64,000 bases of DNA, from NCBI GenBank assembly GCA_029204225.1, contig CM055113.1, positions 2,192,081 to 2,256,080 of the forward strand, in the 5' to 3' direction. The DNA is from Diphasiastrum complanatum (Eukaryota; Streptophyta; Lycopodiopsida; Lycopodiales; Lycopodiaceae). The translations under genes were made by a program, and so were the position numbers. The notes beneath the pieces are model-generated. The model was given only the letters and a program-made list of their open reading frames with translations. It ran no database searches and was not told the origin of the DNA. Shown here piece after piece: positions 22,305-32,843 of the stretch (positions within the stretch are counted from its first letter, which is position 1; every line of letters starts with the position of its first letter).

Positions 22305-23300
22305 GGCTTGAGCACTAGATAGAATCTAGGATCAGGCATCAAATACTCCAATCCGCATCAGAAGATTGTGATAGTTCTCGATGGTTGAAAGTATCGAATC
22401 TGGAAGCACAAACGATGTGAGGTCGAGGACTATGGAGTGTTGTCAATGGAGCAGAAATTAGGGATGAAGATGAACCAAAAGAATGGGATAGAAGGAATGA
22501 TCTTGCTTTGGCACTGATTATGTTGTCCCTTACGGAAGACATAATGATGACAACTGAAGACTATGAGACAAGCCAAAAATGTTTTGTAAAGATTGCAAGA
22601 CGTATATGAGCACAAACCTAGAACAAAATCTTGCATTTGAACAACCAACTTCTCAATCTGAAGTGGGACGGGTAAGATCTAGACCAAAATGTCAACAAAG
22701 TGAAGGGAATCTTTTCCAGTTGGCAGCAACAAATCATGAGTATCAAATACCTCTAGTCCAATAGTTTTTACATTTTGCCAAGTCACTTCCACCTTCTTAT
22801 CACTTGTACAATCCTCATGAGAACACCCATCTTGACACTTGAAGATGCATCCAAAGTTGTAGCAGATGATAAGCTCAGGAAGGAAGACACTAAGCAAGTG
22901 AATAGTTCAGAGAGAGCCCTATTTATCAAGAACAAAAGGATGGCAAACTCCATGTCCAGAAAATTTCGAGTCACGTTCCAAGACCGTCAAGAGTCCTAAG
23001 AAAAGGACAAATAGGTAAAGCATCCTTGGAATGTGTACACTGCAACAAAAAAGGGCATTAAGAAAAAGCTTGCGTTCATTGCAAGAAAAAGAGCCATTCA
23101 GCCCAACATAGCTTGTGTTCATTGCAAGAAAAAGATCCATTCATCCCATGAATGTTGGCCGAGTCCAAAAAGAACAAGGCCAATGTTGCAGAATCTTCAA
23201 TGCAAGAAGATGACAAGGGAAAGCCTTACTAATGATTGAATAAATAGAAGCTAACTGTGACACCAACGTAGTTGTGAACTCAGGAGCCACATCACACCAC
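22305..23300 (+). pseudogene. Truncated Copia gag (right arm, first copy)
   Basis: Gag sequence broken into several frames. Zinc knuckles are seen near 23090-23160 (CVHCKKKIHSSHECW). It ends near 23290 in the remnant of the protease motif (NSGATSH), then the shared AT-rich block. No pol follows. Confidence 0.8.
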
Positions 23301-23651
23301 CTGAAATATTGAGTGATTATAAACACAAAGTCTGCATAAATACATTAAAGTCTATACAACTTCTAGTGAAAGTGATTATGACCTCCGATTCAGACTGATT
23401 TAAGTCCAACATGACCATTTCACTATGTTAACTCAATTTTAGAAGTAGAATAATAACTAGAATTTGAAAAAAAAATTAAAACAATTTGTAAAATGTATTT
23501 AATTATGAATTCTAACATTTTTTCACGTTAGTAACGTGAAAGTAATAAAAAACGATTTTCATCATTGATACCTAGTTTCATGACCAATTAGTTTTAAATT
23601 GTAATAAATTTTGGGATGTCTAGCATGCATAATCATAAACCTATAATCTAG

Positions 23652-24025
23652 TGGTGAAGAAAGGAAATTGAGGCGTTGCTTGAAGTGAGAAAGTACAATT
23701 AGAGCTTAGTTTTTAGTAATTAATCTAAACTCCTTGTAATCCCTAGTAGGCAGGTATAAATCTGACTACGATCAAAGAACAAAGGTCAGAAGCGAGAAGC
23801 GTAGCAAAGAGGAGAAAAAAAAGTGAGAAGAAGGTGAAGAACGTGAAGACATATGTATGTATCACAAAACCAATACAAAAACAAAAGCTATTGCGCATTA
23901 TTCTCCAAACGTTATCTATGTTATTGAATTTTTCTTGTGGTTATGCTCTTGTGTGATTTGCATTCAGTAGTTCAATCAGAATCAATTTAGATCTTGTTGA
24001 GTGGCATTATCTCCGCTTTCTTTCA
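23652..24025 (+). repeat. 5'-truncated Copia LTR (second copy)
   Basis: Matches the inner part of 21863-22292 and ends in CA before the second primer binding site at 24026. Confidence 0.85.
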
Positions 24026-24037
24026 TGGTATTAGAGC
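24026..24037 (+). other. Copia primer binding site (second copy)
   Basis: TGGTATTAGAGC, the duplicate of 22293-22304. Confidence 0.92.
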
Positions 24038-25055
24038 GGCTTGAGCACTAGATAGAATCTAGGATCAGGCATCAAATACTCCAATCCGCATCAGAAGATT
24101 GTGATAGTTCTGGATGGTTGAAAGTATCGAATCTGTAAGCACAAACGATGTGAGGTCGAGGACTATGGAGTGTTATCAATGGAGCAGAAATTAGGGATGA
24201 AGATGAACCAAAAGAATGGGATAGAAGGAATGATCTTGCTTTGGCACTGATTATGTTGTCCCTTACGGAAGACATAATGATGACAACTGAAGACTATGAG
24301 ACAAGCCAAAAATGTTTTGTAAAGATTGCAAGACGTATATGAGCACAAACCTAGAACAAAATCTTGCATTTGAACAACCAACTTCTCAATCTGAAGTGGG
24401 ACGGGTAAGATCTAGACCAACATGTCAACAAAGTGAAGGGAATCTTTTCCAGTTGGCAGCAACAAATCATGAGCATCAAACACCTCTAGTCCAATAGTTT
24501 TTACATTTTGCCAAGTCACTTCCACCTTCTTATCACTTGTACAATCCTCATGAGAACACCCATCATGACACTTGAAGATGCATCCAAAGTTGTAGCAGAT
24601 GATAAGCTCATGAAGGAAGACACTAAGCAAGTGAATAGTTCAGAGAGAGCCCTATTTATCAAGAACAAAAGGATGGCAAACTCCATGTCTAGAAAATTTC
24701 GAGTCACGTTCCAAGACCGTCAAGAGTCCTAAGAAAAGGACAAATAGGTAAAGCATCCTTGGAATGTCTACTCTGCAACAAAAAAAGGGCATTAAGAAAT
24801 AGCTTGCGTTCATTGCAAGAAAAAGAGCCATTCAGCCCAACATAGCTTGTGTTCATTGCAAGAAAAAGAGCCATTCAGCCCATGAATGTTGGTTTAATCG
24901 TAAAGCCGAGTCCAAAAAGAACAAGGCCAATGTTGCAGAATCTTCAATGCAAGAAGATGACAAGGAAAAGGCTTACTAATGATTGAAGAAATAGAAGCTA
25001 ACTGTGACATCAACATAGTTGTGAACTCAGGAGCCACATCACACATCACCTGAAA
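24038..25055 (+). pseudogene. Truncated Copia gag to protease start (right arm, second copy)
   Basis: The better preserved copy: the zinc knuckle CKKKSHSAHECW near 24870 is followed by residues matching KKNKANVAESS and then NSGATSH near 25030. It ends in the AT-rich block. The same ANVAESS string occurs between knuckle and protease in the Copia element at 36400-36600, tying the two families together. Confidence 0.82.
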
Positions 25056-25620
25056 TATTGAGTGATTATAAACACAAAGTCTGCATAAATACATTAAAGT
25101 CTATACAACTTCTAGTGAAAGTGATTATGACCTCCCATTCAGACTGAATTAAGTCCAACATGACCATTTCACTATGTTAACTCAATTTTAGAAGTAGAAT
25201 AATAACTAGAATTTGAAAAAAGAATTAAAACAATTTGTAAAATGTATTTAATTATGAATTCTAACATTTTTTCACGTTAGTAACTTGAAAGTAATAAAAA
25301 ACGATTTTCATCATTGATACCTAGTTTTATGACCAATTAGTTTTAAATTGTAATAAATTTTGGGATGTCTAGCATGCATAATCATAAACCTATAAGCTAG
25401 TAGTACCACGAGAATTGACAACAATTACGTATGTAGTGTCTTCACAAGAATTGAGAACAATCCATTATGTTAGGACTGAACCATCACTTCGAAATGATGC
25501 CATACATCTTATATTTTTGTAGCTATAATGGCTAATTGGCCTAATGCTATGATCAATATGTAACATATTGTCTGCCTGAGTTGTAATAATAGCACGTAAC
25601 ACAGAATTTGTAGTACAAAC

Positions 25621-25983
25621 GTGGGGCAGTGCGGTGCTTTCTTACATGCTATGAATGAAGCCAACAACAAAAATGATAAACGTCGTATATTTGGTTGGGA
25701 TAAATATAATTTTGTGCTAATTCATGGATACATATCTTACCACTCAGATGTGGAGATGAAGCCGGGGCCAGTAGCTATTCTCATCAAAATGTTGATTATT
25801 TCAAAGAGGGCTGGTAGATGTTATCCTTGCTCTCATTCTTGTTGTTCTCTTGGTGGTGGACCAATTGTCTTAAAATATACTAGTGCCATTGATGACCAGA
25901 AGATCAAAGATCTCGAGGGCAGGCTACCATGCCGAGGAAAAGAGGTCGAAGCTGGCATGAAATTACGTTATTGTGATATATGA
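25621..25983 (+). CDS. Small ORF of unknown function in the right inverted-repeat arm
   Basis: 120 codons from MGQCGAFLHAMNEANNKNDK to RYCDI. It has no signal peptide, and a Cys-containing segment (RCYPCSHSCCS) lies in the middle. The left-arm partner (4625-4879) is shorter because of a deletion. I recognise no domain. A DVEMKPGP string superficially resembles a 2A peptide but lacks the essential Asn. It may be a captured host exon. Whether it is expressed is unknown. Confidence 0.35.
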   Translation: MGQCGAFLHAMNEANNKNDKRRIFGWDKYNFVLIHGYISYHSDVEMKPGPVAILIKMLIISKRAGRCYPCSHSCCSLGGGPIVLKYTSAIDDQKIKDLEGRLPCRGKEVEAGMKLRYCDI

Positions 25984-27504
25984 ATGGCCCACATGAACTG
26001 GTCTCATTTTGACGTGTTCCCACAGAATCCATACATTATGCCATCCCACACTAAAAGGGACATTTATTGGAATCTGAAACTGGCATAAGATTACATGTTC
26101 CAAAAGCTTGTGTAAAGTGATCGCAGCATTTTTTACTAGTCAAGATTCTAGAAGCTCAAGTCTTTTGTGATTGTGATAGGTGCTGGATGACAGAACGCTT
26201 CACTAGTCAAGATTGCTCATCTTGCCGTGTCCTCAACAGATCTCTACATTATTTCCATCTCTCAAGTCAAAAAACCGTGGCTGAAAATATAGTATAATCT
26301 GAGTCAGAAAGCAACAACTGAAAATCCTATCCAATTTGAAGCTGGGATGTACCAGAAGTCGCATGCTTATTTCCATATCGTACGAAAAAAATTTAAAACC
26401 ACACCGGCATGTACCAGAAGTTGCATGCTTTGTTGGTCAAGAATACTCTCACGTTGCCTTGTGCTGCTTGTATGATTTCTATAATATTTCCATCCCGGAG
26501 TTACAAAATAATTGCTGGAAATTTAATCTAATGAAGCTCAAATGTGTTGCAAGTTCCATGTTCTAGGTGATAATCGGATGGGATGCTTCACTAGTCAACA
26601 AGTAAAAGTACACTCCGTTAAACGCTATGTAATAGGTGGTGCATTCAAGAACTCGGCCTCACTTGCTGGAACACCCTCAAATGAATGGCCCACCTATTAC
26701 ACCTAACCTAAAGAATTCTTAATATTCTTACCCCCCTTACATTATTACCATGGTCCCACTAACTTGAGACACACACAAACCCTAGTAATTTTTTGAGATT
26801 GTGTCATATGTGTGAAAGGTTTTGCATTCATAGCATTATCATTTGCCAGTCGATTAGTTTATTGTTTCATGTCATGTCATCTTTGCATCAACATTTAGAT
26901 TGTAGTCCATTTTTCAATTTAATTTTGTGCCACTTTAGTTCACTATTACATAAAATACATGAAAGGAGTAAACTTACTCTTAGATGTAGTTGATGCAATA
27001 CATAGCTATAACCTTACAAATTACTTAAAGACTAAGAACTTCATCACATCAAATCAAAACAAATTTGATAACATTTTAACATACTTGTTACATTCTTTTT
27101 GGCTTTATCGGAGTAGCGGTAGGCTATTGTGATGATTGCTAAAAGATGAATTGTCACTCTGGGTTTTGTATTTTTCAATTATTTATAATGGAATCTTTGT
27201 TTTTCTAACATTAGCTTGCATAGGCAATATTGTGTGTTCATGTTGCTCAATGGAGTTTATACAAAAGTTAATACTAAAGACTACCACATTTCTAAGGACT
27301 TTATTGCAAAGAACTCAATACTTTAGATGCGTCTTTATATGTAGGTTGTAAATAGCAAAAAATTCATGTCCCTCTCTTTTTCTTCCATGCGTGTCCACAC
27401 TTTAGATGCAACTTCATATAAAATTCATTAATTGCAAAAATTCTGTGTCTCTCGCTCTTTGTTGCATGCATCGCTAGGCTCCTGCATGACACACCAACAT
27501 CAAT
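25984..27504. other. Right-arm non-coding segment
   Basis: Inverted partner of 3057-4624. AT-rich, with no coding assignment. On the minus strand it lies just past the Copia stop codon and could include the 3' LTR of that element. Confidence 0.55.
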
Positions 27505-28620
27505 AATCAAATTTTTCATTCAAGAAATTTGTGGCAATGCCTTTATCGTATAATGCAACATTCTTGGTAAAGATATCAGCTACACATTCCTTTGAAGAAA
27601 CATGCTGAAGCTCCACCTCCTTTGCCAAGACTTGCTCCCTCACAAAGTAGATGACAATGAGATAGTGGCTTGTTTATTTGACATCCATGATATAGCTCCA
27701 TCACCTGTGAAAATACAATGAGAACTTATGGATTTTCTATCCATTTTATATCCAACAAAGTCCAATCTAAATATCCAATCAAGTTAGGTGATGATCCCTC
27801 ATACAACATAACAAAATCTCGAGTTCTAATGATGTATCTCAAAACTTGTTTCTCTAGCTTCCAATGCTCTTCACTAGGATCTTGTATGAATTGGCTCAAT
27901 CTACCAACACAATAGCTTAGATCTGGTCTTGTGATGGTTAGATAGATGAGTGAACCAACTAGCTTCCTATAGAGAGTAATTTCCTTGAAGGATCTTCCAT
28001 TACCTCTCATAGTTAGCTTTACATTTGGATCCATAGGTATATCACAAGAATTTGCATCTACCATATAAAATCTTTCTAGAATATAATTAGCATACTTCTC
28101 TAGACAAATGAAAGTAGATTGAGAAGATCTAATCACTTCTATTCCTGAAATGTACTGCAAATGACCAAGATCATGCACCTCAAACTCTCTCTTGAAAGCA
28201 CTCTTGATATCCTCCCATCTTGGTTGTCTCCCCACCACTCAAGATGATATCATCCACATAGATTAGCAAAATGGTAACATCATTTCTAGAAAATCTATAA
28301 TAAAGTGAATGATCATACTCACTCATAACAAAGCCTTGAGAGAGTGAAAAAGTGTTAAGCTTAGCATACCAAGTCCTTGGTGCTTGCTTAAGGCCATATG
28401 AGCTCTTTTGTAGAGGACACACATGATTTGGCTTTGTAAGTGAAATGTAGCTCTCGGGTCGCTTCATGTACACTTCCTCCTCAAGATCACCATTCAAAAA
28501 AACATTCTGATCCAATTGCCATAGATCCCATCCATAAAGACTAACAAGAGATATAATGACCCAAATACTCACCATCTTTGCCACGGGTGCAAAGGTTTCT
28601 ATTGTAGCAAGATGGGGCAT
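27505..28620 (-). pseudogene. Copia reverse transcriptase, RNase H and pol C-terminus
   Basis: Reading down the minus strand: TFAPVAKMVSIWVIISLVS, FLNGDLEEEVYMKRPE, SYGLKQAPRTWYAKLNT and the intact catalytic box YVDDIILSG, then (after a frame change) YISGIEVIRSSQ, LYRKLVGSLIYLTITRPDLS and finally VADIFTK near 27600, before the stop at 27505. This is the normal order of Copia RT and RNase H. It is the parent type of the RT scraps inside both inverted-repeat arms. RT starts abruptly at 28600, where plus-strand gag begins. Confidence 0.93.
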
Positions 28621-29810
28621 TATGCCTCAGAATGCTTCAAGAGGAAGCAAGATCAAAGCCAGGCCAACATGAGCAAAGAGGAGGAGGAGGAGAGTTCACA
28701 TGAGGACTCTCTCATGATGTCCATATTTTCTTCAACAAGTTTCAAAGGAGAAGATCCTTGGTGGATTGACTCGGGTGCTAGTTCACACATGACTAGCAAA
28801 AGGGAGTTTTTCTCTTCTCTCTTATCCTGTGATGGACCTATAAAGTCTATCTATACAACAAATGATGAAGCTTGTAGGATTGAAGGAGTTGGTAGCATTC
28901 CCCTTTGCTTAGGATCTTCCAAAAAGATCAACATAGAAGGTGTGTTGTACATTCCTACAATAACAAAGAATCTACTAAGTGTTGGCGAAATGGTAGACAA
29001 TGGTTTCAATGTTGACTTTGCTTCAAATGAATGTTTCATCAAGAATAAGGGTAAGATAGTGGCTAAGGGCACTGGACTTGGAAAACTTTATAAGTTGGAT
29101 GCATTTGTGGATACTAATGTTGTCATGTTGGCCGAGAAGAACAAGATATCTACCTTCACTTTATGGCACAAAAGACTTGGACATGTCAACTCGGGTTCCA
29201 TGGAGGCTATGGTCAAGGAGGAGTATGCTTTAGGCTTACCAAGGTCTATTGGGAAGGAAGACAAGGTTTGTGAAGCTTGTGCTTTATCCAAGGCACATAA
29301 GGTGTTTCCTAACTCCATCACAAAGTCATCTCATCCTCTTGAACTCATACACTCGGATGTGCACATTGCTAGCACCAAATCTAATGGAGGTTCATCCATG
29401 TTCTTAACCCTTCATTGATGACTACTCAATATATTGCTGGGTGTTCTTACTTTCCTTCAATTCTCAAGTATTTGATACTTTTGTAAAGTTCAAGTTGTTT
29501 GTGGAAAAGCATCATAATCATAGCATCAAGATTCTTAGAAGTGACAATGGTGGAGAATTCATCTCCAATGAGCTCAAGGCCTTTTGTGAAGAGGAAGGGA
29601 TCAAGAAAGAGACTTCTTGTCCTTACACTCCTCAACAAAATGGAGTTGCTGAAAGAAGGAATAGAATATTATCTGAATGTTCTAAGGCTTTAAGATTAGA
29701 TGCTTGTTTGCCCAAATCCTTTTGGGGTGAATCTCTTGTATGTGCAAACTACTTGATGAATAGGGTGTCTTGCAAAGCAATTGAAGGCAAAACTCCAATA
29801 GATTTCTTGT
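28590..29810 (+). pseudogene. Copia gag zinc knuckle, protease and integrase, inverted relative to neighbours
   Basis: YCSKMGHYASEC at 28600 is the gag zinc knuckle. WWIDSGASSHMTSKREFF near 28760 is an intact protease active site. FTLWHKRLGHVNSGSM is the GAG-pre-integrase motif and VCEACALSKAHK the zinc finger. After a one-base frame break near 29416, the integrase core has LRSDNGGEFIS and the intact Glu motif NGVAERRNR. At about 29810 the sequence switches into minus-strand Copia coding DNA. Only the frame break and the truncation inactivate it. Confidence 0.93.
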
Positions 29811-30330
29811 CCTTAGGCAACTCCACCAATCTCCATGTTCCATTCTTCATAAGAGCTTGATACTCGAGATCCATTGCTTGGATCCACTCCTCTTCTTTCC
29901 TTGCTTGATCTACATTTATAGGCTCATCCAAAGAGATTAGGAAAGCAACATAATTTCCAAAAACTACTTGCTTACCCTTTTGATCATATGTGAGCCTTGA
30001 AGGTACTTGTCTTTCTCTTGATGTTCTCCTTGGCTTTTGACTTGATGAACATCCATCATCACCACCATCCAAAGTAAGATCCTTTTCATCAACATCAAGA
30101 ATGTTAGATCCATCCACTCTACCATCAATCATGCTTGAAAACACCTTTGGAATGTTCCCCTCATCAAAAATGACATCTCTACCAGCAATCACTTTGTTAG
30201 TAGAAGGAATGTAAACCTTGTAGGCTTTACTCACCTCACTATATCCAACAAAAATATCTCTTCTTGAAGATGGATCCTCCTTGGTCCTATCATCAAGAGT
30301 AATGTTGACATAGCATGAGTTAGAATTAAA
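29811..30330 (-). pseudogene. Copia integrase C-terminus to RT N-terminus
   Basis: Minus-strand reading: DIFVGYSEVSKAYKVYIPST, then VIAGRDVIFDEGN, a Ser/Asp-rich linker, and WIQAMDLEYQALMKNGTWRL, LPKDKKSI, the start of Copia RT. The next expected residues (about 30) are missing. The following RT part (TFAPVAK onward) lies at 28620 and below, on the far side of the inverted gag-integrase block. Confidence 0.92.
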
Positions 30331-30519
30331 GTAGAATCATTGTGCTACTATACTAAGGGTCCTATCAGTGGATAAGGATCAGTTGGCCTCGCCACGAGGC
30401 AAGTCGACGGGACACGTGTCCCGCCAACGGCAACCTAGGTCATGCATGGGTTGCCTAAGTGAACAACTATATGTACTGTGTAGCATGATCTGTGTTCCTA
30501 TGCAAAGCAAATTCTAAGT

Positions 30520-30531
30520 TGGTATCAGAGC
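30520..30531 (+). other. Copia-type primer binding site
   Basis: A perfect TGGTATCAGAGC followed by CGTACAGGG. The 170 bases upstream could be a short LTR, but no clear CA end abuts the site (AAATTCTAAGT precedes it) and no second copy is present. It may belong to a small non-autonomous element. Confidence 0.7.
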
Positions 30532-30600
30532 CGTACAGGGAGTGTACACAGTACAGCATCGTCGTTGAAGAGAGCTTTAGGAGAACTGTCTTCTGAGAGT

Positions 30601-32113
30601 TCGGGATTTACGGCTGGTTGAAGACGGAAAGAGAAGCACTGGTGCACAGTTTCTAGTTTATAGAGGCTTGCCAAGTTCAGCAGAGGGATTATTAGCATGT
30701 TCTTAGCATTAGACAGGGAAAAATTTGGTGAAAATTTGACAATTTTGAAGCCAGTTGACAATTGAAATCGGGTTTGGGGTTACGGTTTTTTATACATAAC
30801 TGGTGATTTCTTCGCTGTTTGTGCACCGTTTTGGATGTCGTAAGGATATGAAGGAAGCTAATTACATTGTCAACAAGCCATGGAGAGGTTCTGAGGTTTA
30901 TGTCAGAGATTTATTTGTCTCCAGACAGTTAACCTAGCATATTTGCGATAAAAGGTGAAAAAAAGCCACTTTGTCAAGTTGAGCTAAAATCACCGTTTCT
31001 CCATGGAATTTCATCATTGAACACTCTACCGACTTGGTATCATTAGGGTGACCCTACTCCAGGCCTCAGATCGTGCTCAAATCGATCCGTACACGAGTTT
31101 GATTAAGCAAAAATGAACTTGGGGAGGCGCGGCCGTAGACAGGGAGGTCGCGGACTGTTCGCGCGTGGAACCAGGGAGAAACCATAGCGTTTCGGAGTGG
31201 GTAGTGCTCACAAGACTCTCCATCAGTGCACAAGAGTGCTCAAATCCGTTGGATAGAGAAGCTACAAGATCAACGGCTCAGTTCATGCTATCCAGAAGGG
31301 ATATCCACAGTTGGATCAGAATCAACCATTGGATGGAGTCTGAAGGGTTGTTGAAAAGGGCCCTGAAGAATTGAAGTGAGTTTTGGCCTTCAACTTCATT
31401 AAAAATTTTCATACTGAAATTGGAGTTGGGTCCCTTCACAAGTGAAGAGTGAAGTTTCTTCAAGGTGAAGAAATAGTTCAAAAACTAAGAAAGTCCCTAT
31501 TTTTGGGTCCTTTGCCCGTTTTGATCCAAACGAAAGGCTATAACCTCCAAACGAAGGGCACCCGATCTGTACCTGCAAGTACGGTATAGCAAAACAGAGT
31601 GATTGCAACGGAGAAAGTGTTTGGAGTGTGCCAGAAGTGATTTCACCATTTCACTGGGCACGTAGTTGGAAGTTGACAACTGAGTACATTTCAGAAGGCG
31701 ACGCCGATTTGGCTTTCAAATTGGTGGAAAAGTGGCGAGTGGCCTGGTAAGGGAAAAAGTACAGGTCATTATTTTCAACTTCTGACATCACTGTTGGCCT
31801 CGGCATATTGTTTTTAACCTACGACAGAAGTGTAGTGGGTTTCTTTCCTTGCCTAACCTGAATCCAAGATCTAGTCAATCTAGCATCAAAGAGACGGAGT
31901 TAGTTGTCACGCGTAGGTTTGAGCGATAGTATAGTTCAGATTTCAACATGAATGGATGATCTAACACTAACATCCATTAATACTAAGCATTAACACTACA
32001 TCCATTAACCCTAAATCCACAACAATGATAGAAACTTACTCTTCTCTCTCTCCTTTTCTCTCTCACAAAAAGTATGAGAAATAGCAATCCCAGTAATGAT
32101 CAAATCTAACAAC
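30601..32113 (+). repeat. 1.5 kb direct repeat, copy 1
   Basis: Almost identical to 56541-58055, from TTCGGGATTTACGGCTGG to GATCAAATCTAACAA; I noticed only a handful of base differences. It spans non-coding DNA (30601-31791) plus the first 320 bases of the LTR at 31792-32565. A GC-rich patch at 31110-31170 (AGGCGCGGCCGTAGACAGGG) stands out from the AT-rich surroundings. Confidence 0.95.
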
Positions 32114-32565
32114 GAGCAAAATCCAAAGAAAGCATGAGAAATGGAGGAAAAGAGAGGAAGAGCAAGGACATTCATCAATCCATTTCTAAAGAGAACCAAT
32201 CTGCTTTATTGAAATGAGGAAATGAACATGAGGAACAACTCGAGTTGGTCCCTTTTTATAGTAGAGAGGAGGACCCTGGCCTCTGAATCCTATTGGTCCA
32301 GTCTTGCCTATCTTTTTATTCAAATTTAAAAAGTGTGAGAACCATCAAAATTGGAGGGAAACCCCACTTTATTCACTAACTTGACATTTAGGCCTTGCGA
32401 CATTAAAAGTCCCGCAAGAAGGCCTAAAGTCCTTTTATTGACTTTTAACTAATCAATCAAATAACTATGTGATCATTGGGTTGGACTTACACACACAAGG
32501 TGCCAAATCCCTCTCACTTATTAACTAGGGTTAGGGTTGCCTTGGGATCCACAAACCCTCCAACA
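31792..32565 (-). repeat. LTR, 774 bp, of the coiled-coil-ORF element
   Basis: Plus-strand ends are TGTTGG and CCAACA, a perfect 6 bp inverted pair. On the minus strand it is preceded directly by a purine-rich tract (GGTGGGGGATAT), as expected for a 3' LTR. A TATA-like word (CTATAAAAAGGGACC on the minus strand) lies near 32257-32271. The matching 5' LTR was not found to the right. Confidence 0.8.
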
Positions 32566-32581
32566 ATATCCCCCACCAAAA
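32566..32581 (-). other. Polypurine tract next to the LTR
   Basis: The minus strand reads TTTTGGTGGGGGATAT and abuts the LTR start TGTTGG. Its position is typical for plus-strand priming of an LTR retrotransposon. Confidence 0.75.
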
Positions 32582-32843
32582 TTGGTGGCGGTCCCATGAC
32601 ACCTGCAATATGCAGTTATTGGAGACTTTTATTGGCTTCGCGCCGAATCTTAATTAAATGATATTGTGCCTTCTCCATAAAGTCAAGGCGTGTAGTATTG
32701 AAATCCAAATTATGCGGAAGAAAACAACGGTGGGCTCCAGCAATCCACTTGGAAGTTGTCCATGAGGTGAAGCGGGATTCCCAAGAGCCTCCCATCATAG
32801 TCGCACGAAAATACAGTCATGCAATCGGCAGCTAATCTTTGAT

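Larger units (their letters stand above)
21918..25390 (+). repeat. Tandem duplication of the LTR-gag block, unit about 1733 bp
   Basis: Copies 21918-23651 and 23652-25390 are nearly identical. The distance between the two primer binding sites (22293 and 24026) is exactly 1733. The junction joins the AT-rich tail (CATAAACCTATAATCTAG) to the inside of the LTR (TGGTGAAGAAAGGAAATTGA), so the second LTR lacks its first 50 or so bases. Only one unit is present in the left arm. Confidence 0.93.
20100..27570 (-). repeat. Giant inverted repeat, right arm (about 7.47 kb)
   Basis: Reverse-complement partner of 2990-8690. It is longer by about 1.73 kb because an LTR-gag block is present twice in tandem (21918-23651 and 23652-25390). 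Its outer end runs without a break into the minus-strand Copia pol at 27505-28620, so this arm looks like the original context and the left arm like a copy cut within that Copia gene. Confidence 0.93.

Noticed and set aside
25750-25776. DVEMKPGP in the small repeat-arm ORF looks like a 2A ribosome-skipping peptide
   Set aside because: The consensus needs Asn-Pro-Gly-Pro; here Lys precedes Pro-Gly-Pro, and no polyprotein surrounds it.
30525-31679. Several 60-78 codon ORFs that occur twice with identical sequence at 57106-57620
   Set aside because: Identity reflects the 1.5 kb DNA duplication; no domain and no single preferred frame.
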